Positions 4,998-7,017 of a stretch of 7,017 nt of DNA are shown piece after piece (within the stretch, counting starts at the first letter, position 1; each line of letters starts with the position of its first letter). Position numbers and translations under genes: made by a program. The stretch lies in assembly GCA_947629875.1 (NCBI GenBank), contig CANRFK010000075.1:1-7017 (forward strand), given 5' to 3'. The notes under the pieces are model-generated. The model was not told where the DNA came from. It saw only the letters and a list, made by a program, of their open reading frames with translations, and ran no database searches. Source of the stretch: an uncultured Clostridia bacterium (lineage in GTDB: Bacteria; Bacillota; Clostridia; Christensenellales; Borkfalkiaceae).

Positions 4998-6302
4998 TTA
5001 TTTTGCCTCACGCTTGGCACGGCGCCTTCTGACCGCACTGCGGATGATCTCGAAGATGTTGATGCCGATGCCCGAGAAGATATAGATGTAGTAGGTGAAG
5101 AACCGCCACACGATGACGACCCAGATGGCGATCGGGCCGTGATCGCCGCCCGGGAGACTTCCGAGCACCGAGGCAAAGGTGAACAGGGAGGTGATGTCGA
5201 CCACGCCGCTGTTGCCCGGGGTCGGGACGAGGGAGGCGGAATAGTATGCAAGCAGCCCGCCGCACAGCATTTGCAGCCAGAGCTCTACCGTGGGTTGGAC
5301 GTTCACGAGCGCCAGCGAGGTGAAGAAGGGCAACGAGAAGTTGATCCCCGCCGTCACAAGGCAGATGAGGGAGAGCGGAATGACGATCCACCAGCGTTTC
5401 AGGATCTCTTTGAGTGCGCGGCGGTATTCGCTCATCTCGGTGACGTATTTCTTTGTCACCTTGTACTTGCGCTTTACGATGTGCATCTTCGCGAGCACAT
5501 TGATGATGCGGATGATGAGTTTCTTCCCCGCCCGCGGGAACAGCGAGCCGAACACCATGATGACGGGGATGAGCATATTGAGGAACATGGAGACCCATGC
5601 CACGACGTAGATGGTGATAAAATACGGATCCTTTTGGACGCTTACGGGCAGAAGGGTAAAGGCAAGGCTGAAAAGTATGACGGAAAGCACCCCCTTCGCA
5701 AAGGTGGAGAAGGTGTATTTTACGAGCGGGACGGCCGTCGCAATGCCCGCTGGGATATCCTTTTTGTGGAGATAGTAGATCTGGAAGGGTTGTCCGCCCG
5801 TGCCGAGCGGGGTCACGCCGTCGTAATACTTGCCGAGGAAGGAAGTTTTCAGGGAGTTACGGATGCGGAATTTCCCCGTGGAAGTTTTGAGGATATAGGA
5901 GTATTGGAAGCTCTCGAAGATGATATAGGCGAGCACCGCGCCGAGCAAGAGGAAGAAATAGGGCAGGCTCGCGCCGTTCACCATTTCCACGAAGCCCTTC
6001 GGATTTTCGCCCGTGAGCCCCTTGGTGATGGGGAACAGCGTGCCGATGGAGGCTCCGATGAGCACGATGAGAAGCACCGTCTTGATCCACCAGTTACGGC
6101 GCTTTGCCTTGGTATCCTGACTTTTGCGCTCCTCCACCTGACGGGCAAAGTCATCCATGATGCGCTTGTCTTTCGACCGCTCATCCTGCGGCTCTTCGCC
6201 GTTTACGGGCGCAGTTTCGCCAATTTCGGCGACTTCTGCGGGCATTTCCGCGGGTTCGGGGGTTCCCGATATGCGGTTGTCTTGCTTGTCATCCATGTTC
6301 AT
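4998..6302 (-). CDS. Flippase-domain membrane protein (LPG synthase transmembrane region, UPF0104/YbhN-like), paralogue A with acidic N-terminal extension
   Basis: This 434-aa protein is the first gene of the tandem pair. Residues 1-68 are polar and mostly acidic, rich in Glu, Pro and Ala, and probably a disordered cytosolic tail absent from paralogue B. The membrane part follows, with segments near 72-90, 112-130, 190-220, 228-252, 304-334, 343-360 and 391-411. The hallmarks G-K-Y-Y-D-G-V-T-P (157-165), G-G-Q-P-F-Q-I-Y-Y-L (169-178) and P-T-P-G-N (360-364) are conserved. The acidic residue after P-T-P-G-N is Asp369, where paralogue B has Glu. No synthase domain is attached, so lipid or lipid-linked substrate transport is inferred from family only. 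The ATG at 6302 has no ribosome binding site and lies about three bases from the predicted start of transcription. A second ATG at 6296 would add a little leader, and Met49 cannot be excluded. Confidence 0.9.
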   Translation of the reverse strand: MNMDDKQDNRISGTPEPAEMPAEVAEIGETAPVNGEEPQDERSKDKRIMDDFARQVEERKSQDTKAKRRNWWIKTVLLIVLIGASIGTLFPITKGLTGENPKGFVEMVNGASLPYFFLLLGAVLAYIIFESFQYSYILKTSTGKFRIRNSLKTSFLGKYYDGVTPLGTGGQPFQIYYLHKKDIPAGIATAVPLVKYTFSTFAKGVLSVILFSLAFTLLPVSVQKDPYFITIYVVAWVSMFLNMLIPVIMVFGSLFPRAGKKLIIRIINVLAKMHIVKRKYKVTKKYVTEMSEYRRALKEILKRWWIVIPLSLICLVTAGINFSLPFFTSLALVNVQPTVELWLQMLCGGLLAYYSASLVPTPGNSGVVDITSLFTFASVLGSLPGGDHGPIAIWVVIVWRFFTYYIYIFSGIGINIFEIIRSAVRRRRAKREAK

Positions 6303-6311
6303 TACTTTTCA

Positions 6312-6340
6312 ATCATACCATATTTCATTTCAAATTGCAA
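6312..6340 (-). promoter_or_regulatory. Sigma-A-type promoter of the flippase pair, inside the end of the transporter gene
   Basis: Read on the minus strand, TTGCAA (6340-6335) is followed by a 17-base spacer and TATGAT (6317-6312). Predicted start of transcription is about 6305, only three bases before the ATG at 6302. The -35 box is written within the R-C-N codons near the end of the upstream EamA gene, and its stop codon falls in the spacer. Confidence 0.65.
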
Positions 6341-7017
6341 CGGGAAAGGGGGTCATTCTCCGTTTTTTTCGGAAGAGCCGCCGTTTTTCCGCGGAGGCGA
6401 CGCTCTTTCGCCGCAAGCCGCAGCTGATATCCCCACCTGCCGAACGCCGCCCCGAGGATGATGACGTACCCCACGATGCTCAATACGGTGGGCACTTGCG
6501 AGAGCACGAAGTAGCCCAAAACCGCCGCAAAGAGTACCTGTGCGTAGTCGAACACGGCAATTTCCTTGGCGGGGGCATGGCGGTACGCCGCCGTGATGAA
6601 GAACTGCCCGCACGTCGCCGCCACGCCCGCAAGGAGGAGCCACATTAGTTGCAGAAGCGTCATGGGCTCGTAAAAGGCGATGAAAAAGGGCAAAGAGACG
6701 ACGGTCGAGAAGAGGGCGAAGAGAAAGACGGTCATAATGCCGCGTTCGCCCTTCACCGCCAGAATGCGCACGCAGGTGTAGGCAAGCCCCGCGCACGCGC
6801 CGCTCAAAAGCCCCGAGAGGGCGGGCAGCACCGTGAGATCGAAACGGGGATTGACGACGCACATCGCCCCTGCAAAGGCAACGAGCACGAAGATGAGCTC
6901 GGGGATGGTGGGCTTCTCCTTCAACAAAAACACCGAAAAGAGAATGGCGAAGAAGGGGGAGAGTTTGTTGAGGATGGAGGCATCGGAGATGCTCGCAAGG
7001 TTGTCGATGGCGTAAAA
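6325..7017 (-). CDS. DMT-superfamily EamA-type transporter, C-terminal part (5' end outside window)
   Basis: This is a partial gene: the minus-strand frame is open to the window edge, and 230 aa are visible. A GTG at 6933 is in frame but is internal, since family sequence (D-A-S-I-L-N-K-L-S-P-F-F) precedes it. The visible part starts near the end of the first EamA repeat and continues through the whole second repeat, with about seven hydrophobic segments. An intact member has ten segments and about 290-300 aa, so some 60-70 residues are missing. The second repeat carries the usual Y-x(3)-R-I-L (Y-T-C-V-R-I-L) and F-D-Y-A-Q-V-L-F-A-A-V-L-G-Y stretches. The C-terminus is a basic cytosolic tail. 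EamA proteins export amino acids, metabolites or nucleotide sugars; the substrate is not predictable. It ends 22 bases before the flippase pair with no terminator, so read-through into that operon is likely. Confidence 0.93.
   Translation of the reverse strand, partial: FYAIDNLASISDASILNKLSPFFAILFSVFLLKEKPTIPELIFVLVAFAGAMCVVNPRFDLTVLPALSGLLSGACAGLAYTCVRILAVKGERGIMTVFLFALFSTVVSLPFFIAFYEPMTLLQLMWLLLAGVAATCGQFFITAAYRHAPAKEIAVFDYAQVLFAAVLGYFVLSQVPTVLSIVGYVIILGAAFGRWGYQLRLAAKERRLRGKTAALPKKTENDPLSRCNLK

Noticed and set aside
3789..6302. MprF (lysyl-phosphatidylglycerol synthase) activity for the two membrane proteins
   Set aside because: Both end shortly after the membrane domain and lack the C-terminal GNAT-like synthase domain, so aminoacyl-lipid synthesis cannot be assigned.
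4272..6461. A 729-codon open frame on the plus strand opposite both flippase genes
   Set aside because: Its translation is a monotonous Glu/Asp/His/Arg/Gly-rich string without family motifs. That is the usual antisense image of hydrophobic membrane proteins in GC-rich DNA. The minus-strand frames carry conserved motifs and proper operon structure.
1..7017. CRISPR array, tRNA, rRNA, transposase or phage genes
   Set aside because: No regularly spaced direct repeats, cloverleaf sequences, rRNA blocks or recombinase motifs were seen on either strand.

Overview
The window looks like a chromosomal stretch from a GC-rich member of the Bacillota, most likely an uncultured Clostridia-type organism. 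The basis is strong AGGAGG-type ribosome binding sites, a stand-alone tandem pair of MprF-type flippase-domain proteins, the rdgB-yfcE pair typical of Bacillota, an HxlR regulator, and coding GC that is high by eye. No phage, transposase, CRISPR, rRNA or tRNA signal was found. The assignment below order level is not supported by anything seen here.

Layout, left to right. (1) 1-771 (+): C-terminal part of an MgtE magnesium channel. (2) 772-1039: a 268-base gap packed with inverted repeats, including a 62-base hairpin with 14-bp perfect arms, a set of competing short stems and a nested hairpin. (3) 1040-2061 (+): rdgB (nucleotide-pool cleaning pyrophosphatase) overlapping by 4 bases with a yfcE-type metallophosphoesterase, ended by a hairpin at 2065-2092. 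(4) 2107-3278 (-): a small cupin and, overlapping it by one base, a class-M-like sirtuin. (5) 3279-3428: a 150-base divergent control region with a well-formed promoter on each strand. (6) 3429-3761 (+): an HxlR-family regulator with one cysteine, ending in a strong bidirectional terminator (3762-3787). (7) 3789-6302 (-): two tandem paralogues of the lysylphosphatidylglycerol-synthase membrane (flippase) domain. (8) 6325-7017 (-): the C-terminal three quarters of a DMT/EamA transporter, cut by the window end, with the flippase promoter embedded in its last codons.

How the parts relate. The most interesting unit is 2107-3761: HxlR regulator divergent from a cupin-sirtuin operon. The sirtuin carries Asn and Gln where deacetylase sirtuins have their Asn and catalytic His. 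This resembles the SirTM protein ADP-ribosyltransferases, yet the usual macrodomain, GcvH-like and lipoate-ligase partners are not adjacent. This suggests a small regulated module in which an HxlR sensor controls a cupin and a possible ADP-ribosylating sirtuin; the substrate and signal are unknown. The two flippase-like proteins form an envelope-associated operon and probably act on lipids, but neither has a synthase domain. The three promoters found all place the start of transcription within about 3 to 17 bases of the start codon, which may be a feature of this genome.
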